A stretch of DNA of 64,000 bases. It comes from Prostheceraeus crozeri (lineage: Eukaryota; Platyhelminthes; Polycladida; Euryleptidae). The notes below the pieces were generated by a model. That model had not been told where the DNA came from. It did not search any database and saw nothing but the letters and a program-made list of their open reading frames with translations. Each line of letters begins with the position of its first letter. Position 1 is the stretch's first letter. Positions 28,001 to 41,100 of this stretch are shown here, piece by piece. Location: contig CAJQUW010000459.1 of NCBI GenBank assembly GCA_907163375.1, positions 310,001-374,000 of the forward strand, read 5' to 3'. A program made the translations under genes and the position numbers.

Positions 28001-30065
28001 ATGATAAAGGCATACTAGAATGTCTAGTAGATGTAATTGCAACGGAGTACATTGATGGATCTCTAGTAGTGCGTTGAATATAGTTTGGTGAATTAGTTGA
28101 GTTGTATGAGGAATTGAGCATAGTAGAAAATGCTTGAACGATCATCGTGGAAACTGGCGGAGCGTTTGCGTGCATGCTTGATGGATGTCAGGTGCTGGAA
28201 CGTATGCTTATGATTGCAATCTGTGTGCAATTTCGACCCAGGTTGAATGGTGGGTGAAAACTTTGTGCACTAGTGCAGCATACCGTAGACGAACTGACTG
28301 TGACGAGGTTTGGTAAAGAAGTTTGATCTAATGATTGCAAAACGTACGTCGGAGCATAGAAGTGAATGGCGTAGTGGATGCATTCATGATTGCTCTATGC
28401 GATTATGTTGTTGTTGTTGTTGTTGTGTGGTATGGTTTGTTAGTGTGAGAGGATGTTTCTGTTATTGATGTAGTGAAGGCATGGATTGACTTTGTTGTTA
28501 TATGTTTATATTTTCATTTCCAGAAGTGACGACTACAACTCCTCCAACGACCACTACAGGTAAGTGTCGATGAATGTATTAGAGTTAGACTAGAAATCAG
28601 ACAAATAGGATTGATTGATGGTTAATGCCGTATTTTTGGCACACCATGATTGTATGCTCGTATGATTGAATATCTTAAGTTTGATGTATCGTGAGATATG
28701 AAGTGAAGTGATTTGCATACTCTCTCTTTCTTTTCTCAACAGCCAAATGTGAGGCTATTGAGGGTATGGACAATGAGGTAATGCCATCTTCGATGCGTAG
28801 TTCGACGAAGAACGGTGACCCGCTGGATTTGTTGTGGGACGAGACAGCCGGTACGAATACAACGCTGCCCAGCATAGATGAAGATGATGTCGTAGTCATT
28901 GAACTGCCATTCAGTAAGGATGAGTCATATGAAGCAACCGTGAATAAGGTTGAAGTTCTTGTTGCACCAAGCACGCCTGTGTCAGGAAGTCAACGACCGC
29001 GCAAGATAAGAGTTGAAATAAAAGCTGTTGATGAGAATGGAAACGTCACGCTTCTTGAGAGATACTTGTCGAACGAGCCTTCCGTTTCATCAGCAACACC
29101 AAGAAAGTTTGAACCAGTCTTGCCTTTTGATGGTGTCAAGGTGATCATAACGCTGACAGTCGAGGATGGGCCGAGTGGGAGCTTAGAAGTGTATGTGTCA
29201 ATTGTCGGATGCTTTGAAAGTAAGTACTGTGAATTGAAGGGTATGGGTGTGGGCCTAAATTTTGACAAAGTATCCTTGAATGTTTGAATGTTTAAATGTT
29301 TATGGTCATCAGTGCGAGGTTGGGCAACGCTCATTCTTGTTAAATGTAGCAAACGTATAGAATTTGTATTTAGTTGATGAATTTGTTGTTGGGCCTAGAT
29401 TCCCCTGTAAGTAATGTCGTGTGGAGCTAGGATGGAAGTCGTTTAAATTCTAAAATATTCCATTGAAAATGTACAAGAATATTCATTCTTTCGGGAAGAT
29501 GCGACGAGATCCGTTATCAATCTGGAGTCATTTATTATTGTTGGAATGAGTCTATTGTAAGATGTTGCTGTGTGTTCACATGTAAAAGAAGAGCGGCGTT
29601 AGTAGGGAACTTATCAGTTTTCGATATAAAATTGAATTGATACACATGTAGAAAGAGGGGATGATAAAGAGATACTAGAATGTCTAGTAGATGTAATTGC
29701 AACGGGGTACATTGATGGATCTGTAGTAGTGAGCTGAATATAGTTTGGTGAATTAGTTGAGTTGTATGAGGAATTGAGCATAGTAGAAAATGCTTGAACG
29801 ATCATCGTGGAAACTGGCGGAGCGTTTGCGTGCATGCTTGATGGATGTCAGGTGCCGGAACGTATGCTTATGATTGCAATCTGTGTGCAATTTTGACCCA
29901 GGTTGAATGGTGGGTGAAAACTTTGTGCACTGGTGCAGCATACCGTAGACGAACTGACTGTGAGGAGGTTTGGTAAAGAAGTTTGATCTAATGATTGCAA
30001 AACGTACGTCGGAGCATAGAAGTGAATGGCGTAGTGGACGCATTCATGATTGCTCTATGCGATTA

Positions 30066-30096
<31 letters not shown>

Positions 30097-33000
30097 GGTG
30101 GTGTGGTATTGTTTGTTAGTGTGAGAGGATGTTTCTATTATTGATATAGTGAAGGCATGGATTGACTTTGTTGTTATATGTTTATATTTTCATTTCCAGA
30201 AGTGACGACTACAACTCCTCCAACGACCACTACAGGTAAGTGTCGATGAATGTATTAGAGTTAGACTAGAAATCAGACAAATAGGATTGATTGATGGTTA
30301 ATGCCGTATTTTTGGCACACCATGACTGTATGCTCGTATGATTGAATATCTTAAGTTTGATGTATCGTGAGATATGAAGTGAAGTGATTTGCATATTCTC
30401 TCTCTTTTCTCAACAGCCAAATGTGAGGCTATTGAGGGTATGGACAATGAGGTAATGCCATCTTCGATGCGTAGTTCGACGAAGAACGGTGACCCGCTGG
30501 ATTTGTTGTGGGACGAGACAGCCGGTACGAATACAACGCTGCCCAGCATAGATGAAGATGATGTCGTAGTCATTGAACTGCCATTCAGTAAGGATGAGTC
30601 ATATGAAGCAACCGTGAATAAGGTTGAAGTTCTTGTTGCACCAAGCACGCCTGTGTCAGGAAGTCAACGACCGCGCAAGATAAGAGTTGAAATAAAAGCT
30701 GTTGATGAGAATGGAAACGTCACGCTTCTTGAGAGATACTTGTCGAACGAGCCTTCCGTTTCATCAGCAACACCAAGAAAGTTTGAACCAGTCTTGCCTT
30801 TTGATGGTGTCAAGGTGATCATAACGCTGACAGTCGAGGATGGGCCGAGTGGGAACTTAGAAGTGTATGTGTCAATTGTCGGATGCTTTGAGAGTAAGTA
30901 CTGTGAATTGAAGGGTATGGGTGTGGGCCTAAATTTTGACAAAGTATCCTTGAATGTTTGAATGTTTAGATGTTTATGGTCATCAGTGCGAGGTTGGGCA
31001 ACGCTCATTCTTGTTAAATGTAGCAAACGTATAGAATTTGTATTTAGTTGATGAATTTGTTGTTGGGCCTAGATTCCCCTGTAAGTAATGTCGTGTGGAG
31101 CTAGGATGGAAGTCGTTTAAATTCTAAAATATTCCATTGAAAATGTACAAGAATATTCATTCTCTCGGGAAGATGCGACGAGATCCGTTATCAATCTGGA
31201 GTCATTTTTTATTGTTGGAATGAGTCTATTGTAAGATGTTGTTGTGTGTTCACATGTAAAAGAAGAGCGGCGTTAGTAGGGAACTTATCAGTTTTGAATA
31301 TAAAATTGAATTGATACACATGTAGAAAGAGGGGATGATAAAGAGATACTAGAATGTCTAGTAGATGTAATTGCAACGGGGTACATTGATGGATCTGTAG
31401 TAGTGAGCTGAATATAGTTTGGTGAATTAGTTGAGTTGTATGAGGAATTGAGCATAGTAGAAAATGCTTGAACGATCATCTTGGAAACTGGCGGAGCGTT
31501 CGCGTCCAGGCTTGATGGATGTCAGTTGCCGGAACGTATGCTTATGATTGCAATCTGTGTGCAATTTCGACCCAGGTTGAATGGTGGGTGAAAACTTTGT
31601 GCACTGGTGCAGCATACCGTAGACGAACTGACTGTGAGGAGGTTTGGTAAAGAAGTTTGATCTAATGATTGCAAAACGTACGTCGGAGCATAGAAGTGAA
31701 TGGCGTAGTGGACGCATTCATGATTGCTCTATGCGATTATGTTGTTGTTGTTGTTGTTGTTGGTGTGGTATTGTTTGTTAGTGTGAGAGGATGTTTCTGT
31801 TATTGATATAGTGAAGGCATGGATTGACTTTGTTGTTATATGTTTATATTTTCATTTCCAGAAGTGACGACTACAACTCCTCCAACGACCACTACAGGTA
31901 AGTGTCGATGAATGTATTAGAGTTAGACTAGAAATCAGACAAATAGGATTGATTGATGGTTAATGCCGTATTTTTGGCACACCATGATTGTATGCTCGTA
32001 TGATTGAATATCTTAAGTTTGATGTATCGTGAGATATGAAGTGAAGTGATTTGCATATTCTCTCTCTTTTCTCAACAGCCAAATGTGAGGCTATTGAGGG
32101 TATGGACAATGAGGTAATGCCATCTTCGATGCGTAGTTCGACGAAGAACGGTGACCCGCTGGATTTGTTGTGGGACGAGACAGCCGGTACGAATACAACG
32201 CTGCCCAGCATAGATGAAGATGATGTCGTAGTCATTGAACTGCCATTCAGTAAGGATGAGTCATATGAAGCAACCGTGAATAAGGTTGAAGTTCTTGTTG
32301 CACCAAGCACGCCTGTGTCAGGAAGTCAACGACCGCGCAAGATAAGAGTTGAAATAAAAGCTGTTGATGAGAATGGAAACGTCACGCTTCTTGAGAGATA
32401 CTTGTCGAACGAGCCTTCCGTTTCATCAGCAACACCAAGAAAGTTTGAACCAGTCTTGCCTTTTGATGGTGTCAAGGTGATCATAACGCTGACAGTCGAG
32501 GATGGGCCGAGTGGGAACTTAGAAGTGTATGTGTCAATTGTCGGATGCTTTGAGAGTAAGTACTGTGAATTGAAGGGTATGGGTGTGGGCCTAAATTTTG
32601 ACAAAGTATCCTTGAATGTTTGAATGTTTAGATGTTTATGGTCATCAGTGCGAGGTTGGGCAACGCTCATTCTTGTTAAATGTAGCAAACGTATAGAATT
32701 TGTATTTAGTTGATGAATTTGTTGTTGGGCCTAGATTCCCCTGTAAGTAATGTCGTGTGGAGCTAGGATGGAAGTCGTTTAAATTCTAAAATATTCCATT
32801 GAAAATGTACAAGAATATTCATTCTTTCGGGAAGATGCGACGAGATCCGTTATCAATCTGGAGTCATTTATTATTGTTGGAATGAGTCTATTGTAAGATG
32901 TTGCTGTGTGTTCACATGTAAAAGAAGAGCGGCGTTAGTAGGGAACTTATCAGTTTTGGATATAAAATTGAATTGATACACATGTAGAAAGAGGGGATGA

Positions 33001-35066
33001 TAAAGAGATACTAGAATGTCTAGTAGATGTAATTGCAACGGGGTACATTGATGGATCTGTAGTAGTGAGCTGAATATAGTTTGGTGAATTAGTTGAGTTG
33101 TATGAGGAATTGAGCATAGTAGAAAATGCTTGAACGATCATCGTGGAAACTGGCGGAGCGTTTGCGTGCATGCTTGATGGATGTCAGGTGCCGGAACGTA
33201 TGCTTATGATTGCAATCTGTGTGCAATTTTGACCCAGGTTGAATGGTGGGTGAAAACTTTGTGCACTGGTGCAGCATACCGTAGACGAACTGACTGTGAG
33301 GAGGTTTGGTAAAGAAGTTTGATCTAATGATTGCAAAACGTACGTCGGAGCATAGAAGTGAATGGCGTAGTGGACGCATTCATGATTGCTCTATGCGATT
33401 ATGTTGTTGTTGTTGTTGTTGTTGTTGGTGTGGTATTGTTTGTTAGTGTGAGAGGATGTTTCTGTTATTGATATAGTGAAGGCATGGATTGACTTTGTTG
33501 TTATATGTTTATATTTTCATTTCCAGAAGTGACGACTACAACTCCTCCAACGACCACTACAGGTAAGTGTCGATGAATGTATTAGAGTTAGACTAGAAAT
33601 CAGACAAATAGGATTGATTGATGGTTAATGCCGTATTTTTGGCACACCATGATTGTATGCTCGTATGATTGAATATCTTAAGTTTGATGTATCGTGAGAT
33701 ATGAAGTGAAGTGATTTGCATATTCTCTCTCTTTTCTCAACAGCCAAATGTGAGGCTATTGAGGGTATGGACAATGAGGTAATGCCATCTTCGATGCGTA
33801 GTTCGACGAAGAACGGTGACCCGCTGGATTTGTTGTGGGACGAGACAGCCGGTACGAATACAACGCTGCCCAGCATAGATGAAGATGATGTCGTAGTCAT
33901 TGAACTGCCATTCAGTAAGGATGAGTCATATGAAGCAACCGTGAATAAGGTTGAAGTTCTTGTTGCACCAAGCACGCCTGTGTCAGGAAGTCAACGACCG
34001 CGCAAGATAAGAGTTGAAATAAAAGCTGTTGATGAGAATGGAAACGTCACGCTTCTTGAGAGATACTTGTCGAACGAGCCTTCCGTTTCATCAGCAACAC
34101 CAAGAAAGTTTGAACCAGTCTTGCCTTTTGATGGTGTCAAGGTGATCATAACGCTGACAGTCGAGGATGGGCCGAGTGGGAACTTAGAAGTGTATGTGTC
34201 AATTGTCGGATGCTTTGAGAGTAAGTACTGTGAATTGAAGGGTATGGGTGTGGGCCTAAATTTTGACAAAGTATCCTTGAATGTTTGAATGTTTAGATGT
34301 TTATGGTCATCAGTGCGAGGTTGGGCAACGCTCATTCTTGTTAAATGTAGCAAACGTATAGAATTTGTATTTAGTTGATGAATTTGTTGTTGGGCCTAGA
34401 TTCCCCTGTAAGTAATGTCGTGTGGAGCTAGGATGGAAGTCGTTTAAATTCTAAAATATTCCATTGAAAATGTACAAGAATATTCATTCTTTCGGGAAGA
34501 TGCGACGAGATCCGTTATCAATCTGGAGTCATTTTTTATTGTTGGAATGAGTCTATTGTAAGATGTTGCTGTGTGTTCACATGTAAAAGAAGGGCGGCGT
34601 TAGTAGGGAACTTATCAGTTTTCGATATAAAATTGAATTGATACACATGTAGAAAGAGGGGATGATAAAGAGATACTAGAATGTCTAGTAGATGTAATTG
34701 CAACGGAGTACATTGATGGATCTCTAGTAGTGCGTTGAATATAGTTTGGTGGATTAGTTGAGTTGTATGAGGAATTGAGCATAGTAGAAAATGCTTGAAC
34801 GATCATCGTGGAAACTGGCGGAGCGTTCACATGCATGCTTGATGGATGTCAGGTGCTGGAACGTATGCTTATGATTGCAATCTGTGTGCAATTTCGACCC
34901 AGGTTGAATGGTGGGTGAAAACTTGGTGCACTGGTGCAGCATACCGTAGACGAACTGACTGTGAGGAGGTTTGGTAAAGAAGTTTGATCTAATGATTGCA
35001 AAACGTACGTCGGAGCATAGAAGTGAATGGCGTAGTGGACGCATTCATGATTGCTCTATGCGATTA

Positions 35067-35100
<34 letters not shown>

Positions 35101-38100
35101 GGTGTGGTATTGTTTGTTAGTGTGAGAGGATGTTTCTGTTATTGATGTAGTGAAGGCATGGATTGACTTTGTTGTTATATGTTTATATTTTCATTTCCAG
35201 AAGTGACGACTACAACTCCTCCAACGACCACTACAGGTAAGTGTCGATGAATGTATTAGAGTTAGACTAGAAATCAGACAAATAGGATTGATTGATGGTT
35301 AATGCCGTATTTTTGGCACACCATGATTGTATGCTCGTATGATTCAATATCTTAAGTTTGATGTATCGTGAGATATGAAGTGAAGTGATTTGCATACTCT
35401 CTCTTTCTTTTCTCAACAGCCAAATGTGAGGCTATTGAGGGTATGGACAATGAGGTAATGCCATCTTCGATGCGTAGTTCGACGAAGAACGGTGACCCGC
35501 TGGATTTGTTGTGGGACGAGACAGCCGGTACGAATACAACGCTGCCCAGCATAGATGAAGATGATGTCGTAGTTATTGAACTGCCATTCAGTAAGGATGA
35601 GTCATATGAAGCAACCGTGAATAAGGTTGAAGTTCTTGTTGCACCAAGCACGCCTGTGTCAGGAAGTCAACGACCGCGCAAGATAAGAGTTGAAATAAAA
35701 GCTGTTGATGAGAATGGAAACGTCACGCTTCTTGAGAGATACTTGTCGAACGAGCCTTCCGTTTCATCAGCAACACCAAGAAAGTTTGAACCAGTCTTGC
35801 CTTTTGATGGTGTCAAGGTGATCATAACGCTGACAGTCGAGGATGGGCCGAGTGGGAGCTTAGAAGTGTATGTGTCAATTGTCGGATGCTTTGAAAGTAA
35901 GTACTGTGAATTGAAGGGTATGGGTGTGGGCCTAAATTTTGACAAAGTATCCTTGAATGTTTGAATGTTTAGATGTTTATGGTCATCAGTGCGAGGTTGG
36001 GCAACGCTCATTCTTGTTAAATGTAGCAAACGTATAGAATTTGTATTTAGTTGATGAATTTGTTGTTGGGCCTAGATTCCCCTGTAAGTAATGTCGTGTG
36101 GAGCTAGGATGGAAGTCGTTTAAATTCTAAAATATTCCATTGAAAATGTACAAGAATATTCATTCTTTCGGGAAGATGCGACGAGATCCGTTATCAATCT
36201 GGAGTCATTTATTATTGTTGGAATGAGTCTATTGTAAGATGTTGCTGTGTGTTCACATGTAAAAGAAGAGCGGCGTTAGTAGGGAACTTATCAGTTTTGG
36301 ATATAAAATTGAATTGATACACATGTAGAAAGAGGGGATGATAAAGAGATACTAGAATGTCTAGTAGATGTAATTGCAACGGGGTACATTGATGGATCTG
36401 TAGTAGTGAGCTGAATATAGTTTGGTGAATTAGTTGAGTTGTATGAGGAATTGAGCATAGTAGAAAATGCTTGAACGATCATCGTGGAAACTGGCGGAGC
36501 GTTTGCGTGCATGCTTGATGGATGTCAGGTGCCGGAACGTATGCTTATGATTGCAATCTGTGTGCAATTTTGACCCAGGTTGAATGGTGGGTGAAAACTT
36601 TGTGCACTGGTGCAGCATACCGTAGACGAACTGACTGTGAGGAGGTTTGGTAAAGAAGTTTGATCTAATGATTGCAAAACGTACGTCGGAGCATAGAAGT
36701 GAATGGCGTAGTGGACGCATTCATGATTGCTCTATGCGATTATGTTGTTGTTGTTGTTGTTGTTGTTGTTGGTGGTGGTGGTGTGGTATTGTTTGTTAGT
36801 GTGAGAGGATGTTTCTATTATTGATATAGTGAAGGCATGGATTGACTTTGTTGTTATATGTTTATATTTTCATTTCCAGAAGTGACGACTACAACTCCTC
36901 CAACGACCACTACAGGTAAGTGTCGATGAATGTATTAGAGTTAGACTAGAAATCAGACAAATAGGATTGATTGATGGTTAATGCCGTATTTTTGGCACAC
37001 CATGACTGTATGCTCGTATGATTGAATATCTTAAGTTTGATGTATCGTGAGATATGAAGTGAAGTGATTTGCATATTCTCTCTCTTTTCTCAACAGCCAA
37101 ATGTGAGGCTATTGAGGGTATGGACAATGAGGTAATGCCATCTTCGATGCGTAGTTCGACGAAGAACGGTGACCCGCTGGATTTGTTGTGGGACGAGACA
37201 GCCGGTACGAATACAACGCTGCCCAGCATAGATGAAGATGATGTCGTAGTCATTGAACTGCCATTCAGTAAGGATGAGTCATATGAAGCAACCGTGAATA
37301 AGGTTGAAGTTCTTGTTGCACCAAGCACGCCTGTGTCAGGAAGTCAACGACCGCGCAAGATAAGAGTTGAAATAAAAGCTGTTGATGAGAATGGAAACGT
37401 CACGCTTCTTGAGAGATACTTGTCGAACGAGCCTTCCGTTTCATCAGCAACACCAAGAAAGTTTGAACCAGTCTTGCCTTTTGATGGTGTCAAGGTGATC
37501 ATAACGCTGACAGTCGAGGATGGGCCGAGTGGGAACTTAGAAGTGTATGTGTCAATTGTCGGATGCTTTGAGAGTAAGTACTGTGAATTGAAGGGTATGG
37601 GTGTGGGCCTAAATTTTGACAAAGTATCCTTGAATGTTTGAATGTTTAGATGTTTATGGTCATCAGTGCGAGGTTGGGCAACGCTCATTCTTGTTAAATG
37701 TAGCAAACGTATAGAATTTGTATTTAGTTGATGAATTTGTTGTTGGGCCTAGATTCCCCTGTAAGTAATGTCGTGTGGAGCTAGGATGGAAGTCGTTTAA
37801 ATTCTAAAATATTCCATTGAAAATGTACAAGAATATTCATTCTCTCGGGAAGATGCGACGAGATCCGTTATCAATCTGGAGTCATTTTTTATTGTTGGAA
37901 TGAGTCTATTGTAAGATGTTGTTGTGTGTTCACATGTAAAAGAAGAGCGGCGTTAGTAGGGAACTTATCAGTTTTGAATATAAAATTGAATTGATACACA
38001 TGTAGAAAGAGGGGATGATAAAGAGATATTAGAATGTCTAGTAGATGTAATTGCAACGGGGTACATTGATGGATCTGTAGTAGTGAGCTGAATATAGTTT

Positions 38101-41100
38101 GGTGAATTAGTTGAGTTGTATGAGGAATTGAGCATAGTAGAAAATGCTTGAACGATCATCTTGGAAACTGGCGGAGCGTTCGCGTCCAGGCTTGATGGAT
38201 GTCAGTTGCCGGAACGTATGCTTATGATTGCAATCTGTGTGCAATTTCGACCCAGGTTGAATGGTGGGTGAAAACTTTGTGCACTGGTGCAGCATACCGT
38301 AGACGAACTGACTGTGAGGAGGTTTGGTAAAGAAGTTTGATCTAATGATTGCAAAACGTACGTCGGAGCATAGAAGTGAATGGCGTAGTGGACGCATTCA
38401 TGATTGCTCTATGCGATTATGTTGTTGTTGTTGTTGTTGTTGGTGTGGTATTGTTTGTTAGTGTGAGAGGATGTTTCTGTTATTGATATAGTGAAGGCAT
38501 GGATTGACTTTGTTGTTATATGTTTATATTTTCATTTCCAGAAGTGACGACTACAACTCCTCCAACGACCACTACAGGTAAGTGTCGATGAATGTATTAG
38601 AGTTAGACTAGAAATCAGACAAATAGGATTGATTGATGGTTAATGCCGTATTTTTGGCACACCATGATTGTATGCTCGTATGATTGAATATCTTAAGTTT
38701 GATGTATCGTGAGATATGAAGTGAAGTGATTTGCATATTCTCTCTCTTTTCTCAACAGCCAAATGTGAGGCTATTGAGGGTATGGACAATGAGGTAATGC
38801 CATCTTCGATGCGTAGTTCGACGAAGAACGGTGACCCGCTGGATTTGTTGTGGGACGAGACAGCCGGTACGAATACAACGCTGCCCAGCATAGATGAAGA
38901 TGATGTCGTAGTCATTGAACTGCCATTCAGTAAGGATGAGTCATATGAAGCAACCGTGAATAAGGTTGAAGTTCTTGTTGCACCAAGCACGCCTGTGTCA
39001 GGAAGTCAACGACCGCGCAAGATAAGAGTTGAAATAAAAGCTGTTGATGAGAATGGAAACGTCACGCTTCTTGAGAGATACTTGTCGAACGAGCCTTCCG
39101 TTTCATCAGCAACACCAAGAAAGTTTGAACCAGTCTTGCCTTTTGATGGTGTCAAGGTGATCATAACGCTGACAGTCGAGGATGGGCCGAGTGGGAACTT
39201 AGAAGTGTATGTGTCAATTGTCGGATGCTTTGAAAGTAAGTACTGTGAATTGAAGGGTATGGGTGTGGGCCTAAATTTTGACAAAGTATCCTTGAATGTT
39301 TGAATGTTTAGATGTTTATGGTCATCAGTGCGAGGTTGGGCAACGCTCATTCTTGTTAAATGTAGCAAACGTATAGAATTTGTATTTAGTTGATGAATTT
39401 GTTGTTGGGCCTAGATTCCCCTGTAAGTAATGTCGTGTGGAGCTAGGATGGAAGTCGTTTAAATTCTAAAATATTCCATTGAAAATGTACAAGAATATTC
39501 ATTCTTTCGGGAAGATGCGACGAGATCCGTTATCAATCTGGAGTCATTTATTATTGTTGGAATGAGTCTATTGTAAGATGTTGCTGTGTGTTCACATGTA
39601 AAAGAAGAGCGGCGTTAGTAGGGAACTTATCAGTTTTGGATATAAAATTGAATTGATACACATGTAGAAAGAGGGGATGATAAAGAGATACTAGAATGTC
39701 TAGTAGATGTAATTGCAACGGGGTACATTGATGGATCTGTAGTAGTGAGCTGAATATAGTTTGGTGAATTAGTTGAGTTGTATGAGGAATTGAGCATAGT
39801 AGAAAATGCTTGAACGATCATCGTGGAAACTGGCGGAGCGTTTGCGTGCATGCTTGATGGATGTCAGGTGCCGGAACGTATGCTTATGATTGCAATCTGT
39901 GTGCAATTTTGACCCAGGTTGAATGGTGGGTGAAAACTTTGTGCACTGGTGCAGCATACCGTAGACGAACTGACTGTGAGGAGGTTTGGTAAAGAAGTTT
40001 GATCTAATGATTGCAAAACGTACGTCGGAGCATAGAAGTGAATGGCGTAGTGGATGCATTCATGATTGCTCTATGCGATTATGTTGTTGTTGTTGTTGTT
40101 GTTGTTGTTGGTGGTGTGGTATTGTTTGTTAGTGTGAGAGGATGTTTCTGTTGTTGATGTAGTGAAGGCATGGATTGACTTTGTTGTTATATGTTTATAT
40201 TTTCATTTCCAGAAGTGACGACTACAACTCCTCCAACGACCACTACAGGTAAGTGTCGATGAATGTATTAGAGTTAGACTAGAAATCAGACAAATAGGAT
40301 TGATTGATGGTTAATGCCGTATTTTTGGCACACCATGATTGTATGCTCGTATGATTGAATATCTTAAGTTTGATGTATCGTGAGATATGAAGTGAAGTGA
40401 TTTGCATATTCTCTCTCTTTTCTCAACAGCCAAATGTGAGGCTATTGAGGGTATGGACAATGAGGTAATGCCATCTTCGATGCGTAGTTCGACGAAGAAC
40501 GGTGACCCGCTGGATTTGTTGTGGGACGAGACAGCCGGTACGAATACAACGCTGCCCAGCATAGATGAAGATGATGTCGTAGTCATTGAACTGCCATTCA
40601 GTAAGGATGAGTCATATGAAGCAACCGTGAATAAGGTTGAAGTTCTTGTTGCACCAAGCACGCCTGTGTCAGGAAGTCAACGACCGCGCAAGATAAGAGT
40701 TGAAATAAAAGCTGTTGATGAGAATGGAAACGTCACGCTTCTTGAGAGATACTTGTCGAACGAGCCTTCCGTTTCATCAGCAACACCAAGAAAGTTTGAA
40801 CCAGTCTTGCCTTTTGATGGTGTCAAGGTGATCATAACGCTGACAGTCGAGGATGGGCCGAGTGGGAACTTAGAAGTGTATGTGTCAATTGTCGGATGCT
40901 TTGAGAGTAAGTACTGTGAATTGAAGGGTATGGGTGTGGGCCTAAATTTTGACAAAGTATCCTTGAATGTTTGAATGTTTAGATGTTTATGGTCATCAGT
41001 GCGAGGTTGGGCAACGCTCATTCTTGTTAAATGTAGCAAACGTATAGAATTTGTATTTAGTTGATGAATTTGTTGTTGGGCCTAGATTCCCCTGTAAGTA

